Shown: piece by piece, positions 27,240 through 38,064 of the stretch
Numbering within the stretch: the stretch's first letter is position 1
Layout: each line of letters starts with the position of its first letter
Source of the DNA: SKPT01 sp040905445
Lineage (GTDB): Bacteria > Planctomycetota > Phycisphaerae > Phycisphaerales > Phycisphaeraceae
Assembly: GCA_040905445.1 (NCBI GenBank)
Contig: JBBDRN010000003.1
Location: 1-62,525, forward strand
Length of the DNA stretch: 62,525 nucleotides
Reading direction: 5' to 3'
Made by a program: the position numbers and the translations under genes
Notes under the pieces: generated by a model
The model's database searches: none
The model's input: the letters and a program-made list of their open reading frames with translations, nothing else
Told to the model about the DNA's origin: nothing

Positions 27240-28019
27240 ATGATCGTCGTCGAGGAGCGTGACAACACGTTGCGGATCGTCACCCAGCCGGACCACGCGG
27301 GGCTGGCGGCGACGCTGGCGGAGCATTGGTGTCGGCCGGCGACATTGCCCCAGGGTGTCTGGCCTCGCGTGCTCGAGGCGGTGCGCCGGCATGACGACGG
27401 GTGGGAGGAGGCGGAGCTCGAACCGGCCGTGGACCAGCGCGGGCGGCCGCACACGTTCAAGTCGCTGCCGACGGCGGCGCACGCGGACATCTGGCGCCGG
27501 GGCGTGAACCGACTCGCCGCCGACGACCCGTACGCGGGGCTGCTGGTCGCGCTGCACGGGCGCTGGCTGTACACGAGCCTGGCCCGCGCCAGCCGGCGCG
27601 ACGATCCGGCTGCCCTGACGCTGCTGGCGGATCTGACGGAGCGGGTCGACGCGTTGCTGGCCCGGGCGCGGAAGCAGGACGAATCAGTAGCCCCCGCGCT
27701 GTCGCCGCACGCGCTGGAGACGGCTCGGCGGATCGTCGGCCTGCTGGACGCGTGGAGCCTGATGCTGGTCGGCGGGCTGGCGCCCAGCCGCTTTCCCGAG
27801 CCGGTGAGCTTCGGCAGCGCGACGGTGCGGATGGATATCGAGCCCGGACAGGCTGCCGTGCGGATCACGCCCTGGCCGTTCGACCGGGACGGGCCGCTGG
27901 ACGTCGCGGTGCCGGCGCGGTGGATCCCCGCGCGGCGGTATCGCAACGGCCTGGACGTGATGACGACGCTCCGCAAGGCCGACGCCCGCGAGCTGCGCTA
28001 CCGCCTCATCCCGCCGTAA
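27240..28019 (+). CDS. DUF3891 family protein
   Basis: A 259-residue protein matching DUF3891: it opens MIVVEERDNTLRIVTQPDHAGLAATLAEHW, has VRRHDDGWEEAE, then LLVALHGRWLYTSLAR and a closing beta-rich region RMDIEPGQAAVRITPWPFD. The conserved HDDGW and His residues suggest an HD-like helical fold, but no function is established for the family. No signal peptide or membrane segment. Start at ATG 27240; no clear ribosome site. Confidence 0.75.
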   Translation: MIVVEERDNTLRIVTQPDHAGLAATLAEHWCRPATLPQGVWPRVLEAVRRHDDGWEEAELEPAVDQRGRPHTFKSLPTAAHADIWRRGVNRLAADDPYAGLLVALHGRWLYTSLARASRRDDPAALTLLADLTERVDALLARARKQDESVAPALSPHALETARRIVGLLDAWSLMLVGGLAPSRFPEPVSFGSATVRMDIEPGQAAVRITPWPFDRDGPLDVAVPARWIPARRYRNGLDVMTTLRKADARELRYRLIPP

Positions 28020-28164
28020 CTGGCGAAGGACGACGGTTGCGCCGATAAACAGCGAGCGCACCGACGCGCCAGGCTGCGTCCAAAAACGGACGGCAGGCAG
28101 CTCCCCGGCTTTTCGGACCCAGATGGACACCGGCGACCCAGATTACGCCAACCGGACACGGCCC

Positions 28165-29571
28165 ATGCCCCCCCACGCCTCCACCTCGCAGCGTCCCTCG
28201 CCCCCCCCCGCGGCCGCGCCGGCCCCGCTCATGCTCGGCGTCAGCGGCACGCGCGGGATCGTCGGCCAGTCGCTGACGCCCGAGATCGTCACCCGCTACG
28301 CCGCGGCCGTCGGATCGCACCTGCGGCAGGTGGGCGGCGTGGCGCAGCCTCATGTCGTGGTCGGACGCGACTCGCGGCCTTCGGGCCCGATGTGCGAGGC
28401 GGCGGCGATGGCCGGCCTGCTCGCCGTCGGCTGCCGGGTCACGCAGCTCGGCGTGGCGACCACGCCCGGCACCGCGATCATGATCGACCACCTGGGCGCG
28501 GACGGCGGGCTCGTGATCACGGCGAGCCACAACCCGATCATCTGGAACGGACTCAAGGCGCTGCGGCACGACACGGCCGCGCCGCCGCCCGACGAGGCGA
28601 ACGAGATCATCAGCCGGTTCCGCGAGGAGCGCATCGACTACGTCGACGTTGACGCGCTCGGCTTCGCCGACGCGGACGACGGCGCCGCGGCGGTGCACTG
28701 CGCGCGCGTCGTCGAGCTGGTCGACGTCGAAGCGATCCGGGCGGCGAAGCTGCGCGTGGTGGTCGATTCCGTGCATGGCGCGGGCGGGGCGGAGGCAGCG
28801 GCGCTGCTGGAGCACCTGCACGTCGAGCGCGTGCATCTCTACGCCGAGCCGACCGGGCGGTTTCCGCACGGGCCCGAGCCACTGGCGGAGAACCTGACCG
28901 ATCTCGCGCGCGCCGTCGCCGAGCATGGCGCGCACGCCGGTTTCGCGCAGGACCCGGACGCGGATCGTCTGGCGATTGTGGATGAAATGGGGCGGTACAT
29001 CGGCGAGGAGTACACGCTGGCGCTGTGCGCGCTGCACACGCTTGGGCCTCGCGACGTGGCGGTGGCGAACCTGTCAACCAGCCGAATGCTCGATGACGTC
29101 GCCGAACGCGCCGGGGCGCGCGTCTACCGCTGCCCGGTGGGCGAGGCGCACGTCGCGGCGGTCATGCAGCAGCACGGCGCGGTGATCGGCGGCGAGGGCA
29201 ACGGCGGCGTCATCTGGCCGCGCGTGACCTGGGCCCGCGACAGCCTCGCGGGCATGGCGATCGTGCTGGAGATGCTCGCGCGGCGGGGCCAGGCGTTGAG
29301 CGCGATCGTCGACACGATCCCGCGCTACGCCATCGTCAAGGACAAGCTGCCCGTCGATCCGGCCGTGGTTGCCCGCCTCGGCTCGTCGCTCGGCAAGCAC
29401 TTCGCCGGCCAGCGCATCGACGAGCAGGACGGCGTGCGCGTCGACGTGGACGACGCGTGGGTCCACGTCCGCCCCAGCAACACCGAGCCGATCCTGCGCC
29501 TCTTCGCCGAAGCGCCGCAGCAGGCAACGGCGGAGAAGCTGATCGCGGAGGTGAAGAAAGCGATCGCGTGA
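28165..29571 (+). CDS. Phosphohexomutase (phosphoglucosamine/phosphomannomutase type)
   Basis: A 468-residue alpha-D-phosphohexomutase. The phosphoserine loop is TASHNP with Ser121, the metal loop is DPDADR, the sugar loop is GEGNGGV and the phosphate loop is RPSNTEP. FGTRG is represented by VSGTRGIVGQSLTPE. The GEGNGG sugar loop resembles archaeal-type GlmM/PMM proteins more than the usual bacterial GlmM (GExSGH), so the choice between glucosamine, mannose and glucose phosphates is open. The ATG at 28165 starts in a Pro/Ser-rich stretch; a frame extension back to 28123 is unlikely. Confidence 0.88.
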   Translation: MPPHASTSQRPSPPPAAAPAPLMLGVSGTRGIVGQSLTPEIVTRYAAAVGSHLRQVGGVAQPHVVVGRDSRPSGPMCEAAAMAGLLAVGCRVTQLGVATTPGTAIMIDHLGADGGLVITASHNPIIWNGLKALRHDTAAPPPDEANEIISRFREERIDYVDVDALGFADADDGAAAVHCARVVELVDVEAIRAAKLRVVVDSVHGAGGAEAAALLEHLHVERVHLYAEPTGRFPHGPEPLAENLTDLARAVAEHGAHAGFAQDPDADRLAIVDEMGRYIGEEYTLALCALHTLGPRDVAVANLSTSRMLDDVAERAGARVYRCPVGEAHVAAVMQQHGAVIGGEGNGGVIWPRVTWARDSLAGMAIVLEMLARRGQALSAIVDTIPRYAIVKDKLPVDPAVVARLGSSLGKHFAGQRIDEQDGVRVDVDDAWVHVRPSNTEPILRLFAEAPQQATAEKLIAEVKKAIA

Positions 29572-29648
29572 GGGGAAAGCGCTCCGTCCGAAGCCGTCGT
29601 CCGACGGGTACGCGCCGTTCACAACCAACCCGCATCGGCTTCGCGCCG

Positions 29649-29667
29649 CCTTCGCGCCTTCGCGGTT
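29649..29667. repeat. Single arm of repeat family D
   Basis: CCTTCGCGCCTTCGCGGTT, the same CTTCGCGGTT end as the copies at 9708-9717 and in 43584-43795, here without its partner arm. It overlaps the possible -35 of the next gene. Confidence 0.55.
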
Positions 29668-29693
29668 GTCCCCGGCCTCCCACTCGCTAAACT
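29666..29693 (+). promoter_or_regulatory. Promoter for a leaderless HAD phosphatase mRNA
   Basis: TTGTCC (29666-29671), a 16-base spacer and TAAACT (29688-29693), six bases before the ATG at 29700. This is the leaderless-type case with the best -35. Confidence 0.5.
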
Positions 29694-29699
29694 CGCACG

Positions 29700-30386
29700 A
29701 TGCTCAAAGCCATCGTCTTCGACTTTGACGGCGTGATCGCCGACTCCGAGCCGCTGCACTACCGGGCGTTTCTGGACGTGCTCGAGCCGATCGGCATCGG
29801 CTTCGACTACGCGGAGTACCTCGCGCGCCTCGTGGGGTTTGACGACCGCGACGCGATGCGCCACATGCTCGAGCGCCACGGCCAGCCGGCCGACGACGGC
29901 GCGGTCGATGCGATGTGTGCCCGCAAGCAGGCGGCGTTTGACGCCCAGCTCGAGGCCGGCGTCGAAGCGCTGCCCGGGGCGCTCGATCTCGTGGACGCCG
30001 CGGCGGCGGCGATGCCGATCGCCGTCGCAAGCGGGGCGACGCGCAAGGACGTGCTGCAGATCCTCGACTCACTTCGGCGGCGCGACCGGTTTGCCGCGAT
30101 CGTCAGTGCCGACGACGTGGCGCGTTCGAAGCCGGACCCGGAGAGCTACCGCGCCGCGGTGGCGGCGCTTGCCCGGTTGCACACGGATCTCGCCATCGAG
30201 CCGGCGCACTGCCTGGCGATCGAGGACACGCCGACGGGGCTGGCGTCGGCGCGCGATGCCGGGCTGCGCACGCTGGCGGTGGGCAGCACGTACCCGGTGA
30301 GCGAGCTGGCGTCGTCGGCGGAGCGGGTCGTCGGCAGCCTCGTCGAGGTCGATGTCGCCAGGTTGCGCGACTGGTTCGGGCATTAG
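29700..30386 (+). CDS. HAD-superfamily phosphatase, beta-phosphoglucomutase-like
   Basis: A 228-residue HAD subfamily IA hydrolase. Motif I is FDFDGVIADSE (D8, D10), motif II is VASGATR, motif III Lys is in RSKPDPESY and motif IV is AIEDTPTGLASARDAG. The helical cap (residues about 16-85) is of the phosphoglucomutase/phosphoglycolate type. It could be a beta-phosphoglucomutase or a sugar-phosphate phosphatase. It follows the phosphohexomutase gene by 128 bases with its own promoter. The stop codon TAG (30384-30386) forms the first bases of a family C repeat. Confidence 0.88.
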   Translation: MLKAIVFDFDGVIADSEPLHYRAFLDVLEPIGIGFDYAEYLARLVGFDDRDAMRHMLERHGQPADDGAVDAMCARKQAAFDAQLEAGVEALPGALDLVDAAAAAMPIAVASGATRKDVLQILDSLRRRDRFAAIVSADDVARSKPDPESYRAAVAALARLHTDLAIEPAHCLAIEDTPTGLASARDAGLRTLAVGSTYPVSELASSAERVVGSLVEVDVARLRDWFGH

Positions 30387-30532
30387 AGCGAGTTCAATCC
30401 AACCGTAGCGGGTGCCACGGACAAGGCCGTCCTCGGCCTTGTCCGTGTTGGCGGCAATTCACACTGACAAGCTCCGCGGACTCCGCTTGTCCGTGGCACC
30501 CCACCCGCTACGAATGGGTTGAAGGCGCTCTA
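30384..30532. repeat. Hairpin repeat family C, long copy
   Basis: A near-perfect large inverted structure: TAGAGCG at 30384-30390 pairs with CGCTCTA at 30526-30532. Inside are GTAGCGGGTGCCACGGACAAG and its inverted counterpart, plus two internal hairpins. It starts on the HAD stop codon and ends 26 bases before the next gene's -10. Confidence 0.85.
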
Positions 30533-30557
30533 GCGATCGGCGTCCATCGGGGGCGAC

Positions 30558-30563
30558 TAAACT
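30558..30563 (+). promoter_or_regulatory. -10 hexamer placed for a leaderless ATP-grasp mRNA
   Basis: TAAACT ends six bases before the ATG at 30570. It is the same hexamer and spacing as at the HAD gene; -35 unclear. Confidence 0.45.
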
Positions 30564-30569
30564 ACCCGC

Positions 30570-31742
30570 ATGCCTCAGCCGCTGATCATCCTCGGCGCTT
30601 CCGCCCGCGCCGCGGCGCAATCCGCGCGCCGTGCCGGGTACGACCCGTGGACGATCGATCTGTTCGTTGACCGCGATCTGCAGGCGATCGCCGCGGCCCG
30701 CCGGTGTCCGCCGGCACAGTACCCGGCCGCCATGCTGGCGCTGCTGGACCACGGGCCGCACGACGCGCCGGTGCTGCTGACGGGCGCGATGGAGAACTAC
30801 CCGCAGACGCTGGAGGCGATCGCGTTTGCGCATCCGATGCTCGGCGCGTCGCCAGCGGCGATCCGGCAGGCGCGCGACCCGCTGGCGCTGCCGTCGCTGC
30901 CGAAGACGAAGGGCCTGCGCTTTTGCGACACGCGCACGGCGTCGTACCTGCACCGGTTGCGGCAGCTCATCTTCGGCGCGTTTACGCGCACGAAGTACCT
31001 GCTCAAGCCGCGGCGCTCCGCCGGCGGCAGCGGGATCGAGTGGTGGAGCCCCGGGACGCGCATCGACGAGGACCACTACATCCAGCAGTACGTCCCGGGC
31101 ATCGCCTACAGCGCGGTGTTCGTCGGCGACGGCTGGTCGTCGGCGCTGGTCGGCGTCACGGAGCAGCTCATCGGCGAGGCGGAGTTCGGCTGCCAGGGCA
31201 AGGCCGGCGCGTTCCGTTATTGCGGGTCGATCGGCCCCGTGAAGCTTTCGGAGCAGAAGCGCGAGGCCCTGCGCCACCTCGGCGTGCAGATCGCCCAGCG
31301 CCATGACGTGCGCGGGCCCTTCGGCGTCGACCTCATCATGGACTGGCGCGGCCGACTCTGGCCCGTCGAGATCAACCCGCGCTACGTCGCCTCGATCGAG
31401 ATCCTCGAACGCGCGCTCGACATCGCCGTGCTCAGCCCCGACCCGAAGAAGCGCGCCCGCGCCGACCTCGACACGGCCCACATGCATGGCAAGGCGGTCG
31501 TCTTTGCACGCAAGACCGGGCGCGTCGGCGATCTCTACGAGCACCTGGACGAGCGCGAGGTCGCCGACGTGCCGGAGATGGCCCGCCTGGTCCGCGCCGG
31601 CCGGCCGATCTGCACCGTGCTGGCGCACGCGGGCACGCGCGACGCTTGCCACAAGCAGCTCGTCGACCTCGCCCGGCAGGTGTATGCGGTTGTTGAGCCG
31701 GCGGGGGAAACGGCGGGGGAAGCGGCCGCGAATGGTGGATGA
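30570..31742 (+). CDS. ATP-grasp protein linked to H4MPT C1 metabolism
   Basis: A 390-residue ATP-grasp ligase. The N-terminal Rossmann-like part reads IILGASARAAAQSARRAGYDPWTIDLFVDRDL. The ATP-binding part has TKYLLKPRRSAGGSGIEWW, IQQYVPGIAYSAVFVGDG and the metal-binding RLWPVEINPRYVASIEILE. It resembles the predicted ATP-dependent carboligase group (COG2232-like), which in methylotrophs includes the tetrahydromethanopterin-linked gene called orfY. Its stop overlaps the next start by 11 bases, and that gene is fhcA, which strongly supports a role in the same pathway, perhaps cofactor synthesis. The exact reaction is not known. Confidence 0.8.
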   Translation: MPQPLIILGASARAAAQSARRAGYDPWTIDLFVDRDLQAIAAARRCPPAQYPAAMLALLDHGPHDAPVLLTGAMENYPQTLEAIAFAHPMLGASPAAIRQARDPLALPSLPKTKGLRFCDTRTASYLHRLRQLIFGAFTRTKYLLKPRRSAGGSGIEWWSPGTRIDEDHYIQQYVPGIAYSAVFVGDGWSSALVGVTEQLIGEAEFGCQGKAGAFRYCGSIGPVKLSEQKREALRHLGVQIAQRHDVRGPFGVDLIMDWRGRLWPVEINPRYVASIEILERALDIAVLSPDPKKRARADLDTAHMHGKAVVFARKTGRVGDLYEHLDEREVADVPEMARLVRAGRPICTVLAHAGTRDACHKQLVDLARQVYAVVEPAGETAGEAAANGG

Positions 31743-33090
31743 AGACGGACGGAAACAAGGGCTATCCACGCTGCATGTCACGCCTGAGCAACCCGTCGCT
31801 TTGCGGATCACGAACGCGCGCCTGCCGGGTGCGGCGGCGCGCGAGTTGGTCATCCATGCGGGGCGCGTCGCCACCTCCCTGCCGCCGGGCATCGCATGCG
31901 AGACGCTCGACGCGCGCGGGCAGTTCGTGCTGCCGGCGGCGATTGACATGCACACGCACGTGCTCTCGCGTGGCCCGGCGATCGCGCGCGAGGCGTTTGC
32001 CGATCATGCGCCGCTCGTGCCGACGCCCGACGCCGGTGCCCGCGACTACCTTCGCCTCGGCTACGGGCTGTTCGTCGACGCCGCGATGCCGCCCGATGAG
32101 CTTCACGATGCCCGGCAGGCCCGGGCCGGCGCGGCCGGCGGCTGGTTGCTGGAACTGGGAACGCAACCCGAGCTCGCCAGGCTGGTGGCGTCCGCCGATG
32201 AGCAGGCCCTGGCCCGGTGGCTGAGCGAGCAACTGGCCGCGAGCGGCGCGCTGGGCGTGAAGCTCGTCGTGCCCGCTACCGCGTCGCTGGCGGGCGAACG
32301 TGAGACGATCACGCGCCTCGGCCGGGCGCTCGCGCACCTGCCGCCGGGGCCGCGGCTGCACCTTCATGCCCCCGCGCTCGGGCAGCCGGGCAGCGCGGAC
32401 GCGACGGTCAAGCTGATCCACGCGCTGGACGGGCTGCCGATCCATCTCGCACACGTGCAGTTCTACGCCTACGGCCGGTCGCCGCGCGGCCAGCACACGA
32501 GCGGCACGGAACCCGTCGCCGACGCGCTGGCCCGGGCGCGCACGATCAGCGCGGACGTCGGCTGCATCAGCTTCGGCAAGGCGATGATGGTCTCACGCGA
32601 CCACGCGCTGGCCGCGCAGCTCGGACGCCTGCTTGATACGCAGCCGGTCACGCGCGAGGGATGGTCCGTCATGCCGCTGAGCTACCGGCACGACAACCCG
32701 GTCCACGCCGTGCAGTGGGCGACGGGCCTCGAGCTGATCCTCCGCTCGCCGCGCCTCGATCGCCTCGCGCTGACAGTCGACCACCCCAACGGCGGCCCGT
32801 TCCGCAACCTGCCCGCGCTGCTGGGGCTGCTGATGCACCGCGACGCGCGGCAGGCGGCGCTGCAACAGGCTCACCCGGCAGCGCGGCAGCGCACCGGCCT
32901 CGGCGAGCTCGACCGCGAGCTGACCATCGACGAGGCGCTCGCCATCACGCGCACCGCGCCGGCCGCGGCACTGGGCGTCCGCGATCGCGGCCGACTTGAC
33001 CGCGGCGCGGTGGGCGATGTGGTGATCACGGAGGATGTCACGGCCCGACCGTCGGTCGTGGTGCAGGCCGGGCGCGTGGTGATCGGGTGA
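31732..33090 (+). CDS. fhcA: Formylmethanofuran dehydrogenase subunit A / formyltransferase-hydrolase FhcA
   Basis: A 452-residue amidohydrolase-fold protein matching FwdA/FhcA, which handles formylmethanofuran in H4MPT-linked C1 transfer. Diagnostic stretches: DVGCISFGKAMMVSRDHAL, GWSVMPLSYRHDNPVHAVQW and LTVDHPNGGPFRNLPALLG. Candidate metal ligands are H74 and H76 (MHTHV), K177 (LGVKLVV, the Lys that is carboxylated in FwdA), H210/H212, H238/H241 and D350. It is shorter than typical FwdA/FhcA (about 550). Subunits B, C and D are not adjacent. The start ATG overlaps the end of the ATP-grasp gene, implying coupled translation. Confidence 0.9.
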   Translation: MVDEDGRKQGLSTLHVTPEQPVALRITNARLPGAAARELVIHAGRVATSLPPGIACETLDARGQFVLPAAIDMHTHVLSRGPAIAREAFADHAPLVPTPDAGARDYLRLGYGLFVDAAMPPDELHDARQARAGAAGGWLLELGTQPELARLVASADEQALARWLSEQLAASGALGVKLVVPATASLAGERETITRLGRALAHLPPGPRLHLHAPALGQPGSADATVKLIHALDGLPIHLAHVQFYAYGRSPRGQHTSGTEPVADALARARTISADVGCISFGKAMMVSRDHALAAQLGRLLDTQPVTREGWSVMPLSYRHDNPVHAVQWATGLELILRSPRLDRLALTVDHPNGGPFRNLPALLGLLMHRDARQAALQQAHPAARQRTGLGELDRELTIDEALAITRTAPAAALGVRDRGRLDRGAVGDVVITEDVTARPSVVVQAGRVVIG

Positions 33091-33110
33091 CCCTGTGCCC
33101 GCGTACAGCC

Positions 33111-33132
33111 GTAGGGTCCGCTGCGCGGACCT
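33111..33132 (+). repeat. Hairpin repeat family A, single copy
   Basis: GTAGGGTCCGCTGCGCGGAC plus CT, 20 bases after the fhcA stop. It lies between convergent fhcA and the pyrophosphatase gene and could act as a hairpin end for either transcript. Confidence 0.8.
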
Positions 33133-33171
33133 TTCCGGCCGCGGGTGAGTTCCCGGGATGCGTCACCACCA

Positions 33172-35361
<2,190 letters not shown>

Positions 35362-35449
35362 GAGCGTCTGAGCCTCGGTCCTGGTGGGTTGAATCACGGT
35401 CGACCGCCGCGGGGTGGCCTCGCAGGCGGCGACGCGGTTGAGTCCGCGA

Positions 35450-35478
35450 ACAATAGCGAGCCGCTTCTCTTACCACAA
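35450..35478 (-). promoter_or_regulatory. hppA promoter
   Basis: On the minus strand TTGTGG (35473-35478), a 17-base spacer and TATTGT (35450-35455). It gives a leader of about 80 bases. Confidence 0.5.
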
Positions 35479-35562
35479 ACCGCGGTGGCGTGCCAGTCCG
35501 CCGACCCGGGACGTCAGCTCCATCACCAACCCGCAGGCCCCGGCGGCGCGCCTGGGCCGGGC

Positions 35563-36567
35563 TCAGGCGGGGACGTCGGCGGCCCGCTGCGTCGTCAGCG
35601 CCCAGCGGCTGGCGGCGAGGACGTCGGCGGTCGTCAGGTCGCCGTCGCCTGGCGTGCCGCCCGCGACCTGGGTCAGAAAGTCATTGAGGTAGCCGAGCTT
35701 ACGTCCCTCCCCGGGGTCGAGCGGGCGCGGCTCGGCGTCGTCGTGGGCGGCGATGGTCAGCTCGCCGCGGACGGGGTTGAGCTCGATCAACCCGCCGCTG
35801 CCGTGGATCGTGAATCGCCAGTACTGCGGCAGGCTGTAGCCGGCGCGATCCGGGGCGAGGTAGGAGACGTCGCCGAGCACGCCCCCGCCGCGCTCGAGCT
35901 CGAGCATGAGCTGGGCGCCGATCTGGAAATGGGGGGCGTCGGGCAAGGTGCGGTTCCAGACGCGGGCGGCGGTGACGCGGGCGATCGGCTGGCCGGTGAT
36001 CCAGGGGATGGCGTGCATGGCGTGGATGGCGATGTCATTGATCGTCCCGCCATGCTTGCCGGGCTCGAAGTACCACGGCGGCCGCGTCCCGTAGAGCAGC
36101 GGGTGCTGGCCGAGGAAGCTGACCGTCTGCACGTCGCCGATCTCGCCCGCTTCGATCAGCGCCCGCGCCGTCCGGGCCGCGCCCGCGTCGTGCAGGCCGA
36201 GCTGGCACCCCACCGCCAGCCGCCCGTCGCCCGCGAGCTGCGCCATGCGCTCCAGCTCATCGAGCGAGGTGCATACGGGCTTGTCGAGGATCACGTGGCG
36301 CCCGCGCTCAAGGGCGGCGATGGCCAGCGCCCCGCGCCGGGCGTAGTAGTCGCCGATCGCCACCGCGTCGCAGGCGACGTCGTCCAGCACGGCGTCCGCC
36401 TCGTTATGCGTGAAGCGGACACGATCGGCGTCGGCAAGCTGCCGGCGCGTCGGCTCATGCGCCTCGCACGCCGCCACGACCTCGACGTCGTCACGCTGGC
36501 GCGCCGCGTCGTACAACTCGAGGATGTGAGCGTGACGAAACCCGATGAACGCAACACGCGTCGCCAT
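35563..36567 (-). CDS. Gfo/Idh/MocA family oxidoreductase
   Basis: A 334-residue NAD(P)-dependent oxidoreductase. The N-terminal Rossmann domain starts MATRVAFIGFRHAHILELY, an unusual GFRHAH in place of GxGxxG; the EKP-type motif is ILDKPVCTSLDELERM; and the C-terminal alpha/beta domain has GKHGGTINDIAIHAMHAIPWITG, the GGxxxDxxxH pattern with the catalytic Asp and His. The family acts on sugars, inositols or their derivatives; planctomycetes carry many. It is 70 bases downstream of the epimerase gene on the same strand, so the two may share a sugar pathway. Confidence 0.85.
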   Translation of the reverse strand: MATRVAFIGFRHAHILELYDAARQRDDVEVVAACEAHEPTRRQLADADRVRFTHNEADAVLDDVACDAVAIGDYYARRGALAIAALERGRHVILDKPVCTSLDELERMAQLAGDGRLAVGCQLGLHDAGAARTARALIEAGEIGDVQTVSFLGQHPLLYGTRPPWYFEPGKHGGTINDIAIHAMHAIPWITGQPIARVTAARVWNRTLPDAPHFQIGAQLMLELERGGGVLGDVSYLAPDRAGYSLPQYWRFTIHGSGGLIELNPVRGELTIAAHDDAEPRPLDPGEGRKLGYLNDFLTQVAGGTPGDGDLTTADVLAASRWALTTQRAADVPA

Positions 36568-36637
36568 GAGCCGAGCTTTCTATGAACGCGAGATTTGCGA
36601 CCGCTAACGCCCCCGCCATCCACCCGCCTCGTCCGCC

Positions 36638-37381
36638 TCACGTCGTCGAAGGGTACTTCGTAAAGTCATGCTCGGGCTGCCAGCCGAGGCGGTCGCGGGT
36701 GTAGGCGACGTCGGCGTGCTTTTCGGCGCTGGGATGGCCGAGCGTGTAGAAGGCCTCGCAGGCAAGGTCGTCGACGTCCAGTGCGAGGCGTGCCGCGAGG
36801 CCGATGTCGCGGCGGTCGATGTATTGCCAGTTGACCTCGGTGGCGACGCGGCCGTACTTGTCGGCCATGGTGTCCTCGTCGGTGATGTAGGCGGGTCGGA
36901 TCATCGCGGAGGCGATGCCATGCATGGCGTGGTACTGCTCGGCGATGACCTCCTGGCAGACCTTGCTGAGCGGGTAGGGGTCGGTGGCGAGGCGGGGCAG
37001 GTCGCGCGACAGGAACACGCCCCGCTTCTTCTGCGCCTGGACCACGCCGATCGACGAGATCAGCGACACGCGCTTGATGCCCGCCTCGAGGGCCGCGGCG
37101 TACAGGTTTGCCGTGCCCTTGACGTTGATATCGAAGGCCTGCTCGGGATTGTCGTAGGCGCCCGGCTTGCGCGGCGCCATGTGCGCGATGACCAGCGCGT
37201 CCATCCCCGTGACGGCATCGACGACGGTGGCGTAGTCGGCGACGGAGCCGATGACCATCTCGTGGTCGACCGGGCCGTCGTAGGCCACGATGTCGAGCAG
37301 GCGCATGGCGTGGTGGCCGGCGAAGGCCTGGACGAGTCCGTGGCCGAGGTATCCCGCGGCCCCTGTGATCAGCACGTTCAT
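36638..37381 (-). CDS. NAD-dependent epimerase/dehydratase (extended SDR)
   Basis: A 247-residue extended short-chain dehydrogenase: NAD motif MNVLITGAAGYLGHGL, GMDALVIAHMAP, NVKGTANLYAAALEAGIKRVSLISS and the catalytic YPLSK. RPAYITDEDTMADKYGRV and a C-terminal substrate region follow. It probably epimerises or dehydrates a nucleotide sugar or related compound. The ATG at 37381 has GGAG nine bases upstream. Likely co-transcribed with the Gfo/Idh gene. Confidence 0.85.
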   Translation of the reverse strand: MNVLITGAAGYLGHGLVQAFAGHHAMRLLDIVAYDGPVDHEMVIGSVADYATVVDAVTGMDALVIAHMAPRKPGAYDNPEQAFDINVKGTANLYAAALEAGIKRVSLISSIGVVQAQKKRGVFLSRDLPRLATDPYPLSKVCQEVIAEQYHAMHGIASAMIRPAYITDEDTMADKYGRVATEVNWQYIDRRDIGLAARLALDVDDLACEAFYTLGHPSAEKHADVAYTRDRLGWQPEHDFTKYPSTT

Positions 37382-37546
37382 GACTGGCACTCCGAGAGGT
37401 GGGGCCAGTCTAGCGGTGATGTGGCGAATGGTAAAAGGTGGTGGCCGGCGACCGTCAGCGACCAGCCTTGGCCGGCGCGTCGTGGGGGTCGATAGCGTGA
37501 GCAGTTTGGCGGCGCCGCGTCGCCCGGAGGGCGACCGCGAACACGC

Positions 37547-38014
37547 TCACCGCTCGTCATCCTCCGCCGGCTCGGGCGTCTTGAATGCCGGGGCGTCGGC
37601 GGGCTCGATCCAGTCCTCGACGGCGGGCAGGTCGACCATCATCGGCGCGGTCTTGCGGTAGCCGACCTTGCGGATGACCTCAAGCACCTCGGTCCAGGTC
37701 GGGTAGGGGCGATCGTTGGCGCGCTTGTAGGCGTCGATGGCCTTGACGAACAGGAACTGCTCGTTGCTCAGCTCGCCCTCGTCGGCGCTGCGGACGAAGT
37801 CGCTGCGCCGACGGCCGGGGCCTCGGCGACGCTCGAAACTCCCCACCGGCCGCGGGTCAACGACCGACTTGCGCCGATCGGGTCCGCGTCGTGTCGCGTC
37901 CTCGGCGGCCGCCGGCGTGGCGGGCGCGGCGGAAGGGGCGGGGGCGGGTGTGGCCGCGACGGGAGGGGTCGACGTGGCGGGGCGTGTGGCGGAGCGGCTG
38001 GCGGGGCTGGTCAT
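37547..38014 (-). CDS. Hypothetical protein with Ala/Pro-rich N-terminus
   Basis: Unrecognised, 155 residues. The first 40 residues are Ala/Pro/Thr-rich and likely disordered. Residues 40-75 are very basic (RRGPDRRKSVVDP..FERRRGPGRRRSDF). The folded part (ELSNEQFLFVKAIDAYKRANDRPYPTWTEVLEVIRKVGYRKTAP) looks like a small helical winged-helix-type domain, with a short acidic C-terminus. It follows the extremely acidic protein gene by 50 bases on the same strand. A basic partner for that acidic protein is an attractive but untested idea. Confidence 0.65.
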   Translation of the reverse strand: MTSPASRSATRPATSTPPVAATPAPAPSAAPATPAAAEDATRRGPDRRKSVVDPRPVGSFERRRGPGRRRSDFVRSADEGELSNEQFLFVKAIDAYKRANDRPYPTWTEVLEVIRKVGYRKTAPMMVDLPAVEDWIEPADAPAFKTPEPAEDDER

Positions 38015-38064
38015 GGGCGGTTTCTCAGCAGCGGCGCGAAGCGGCGCCGTGGTTGCGCCGCCCG

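Noticed and set aside
30385..30420. tRNA T-arm-like GTTCAATCC
   Set aside because: It belongs to the family C repeat; there is no acceptor stem, anticodon arm or D-arm around it.
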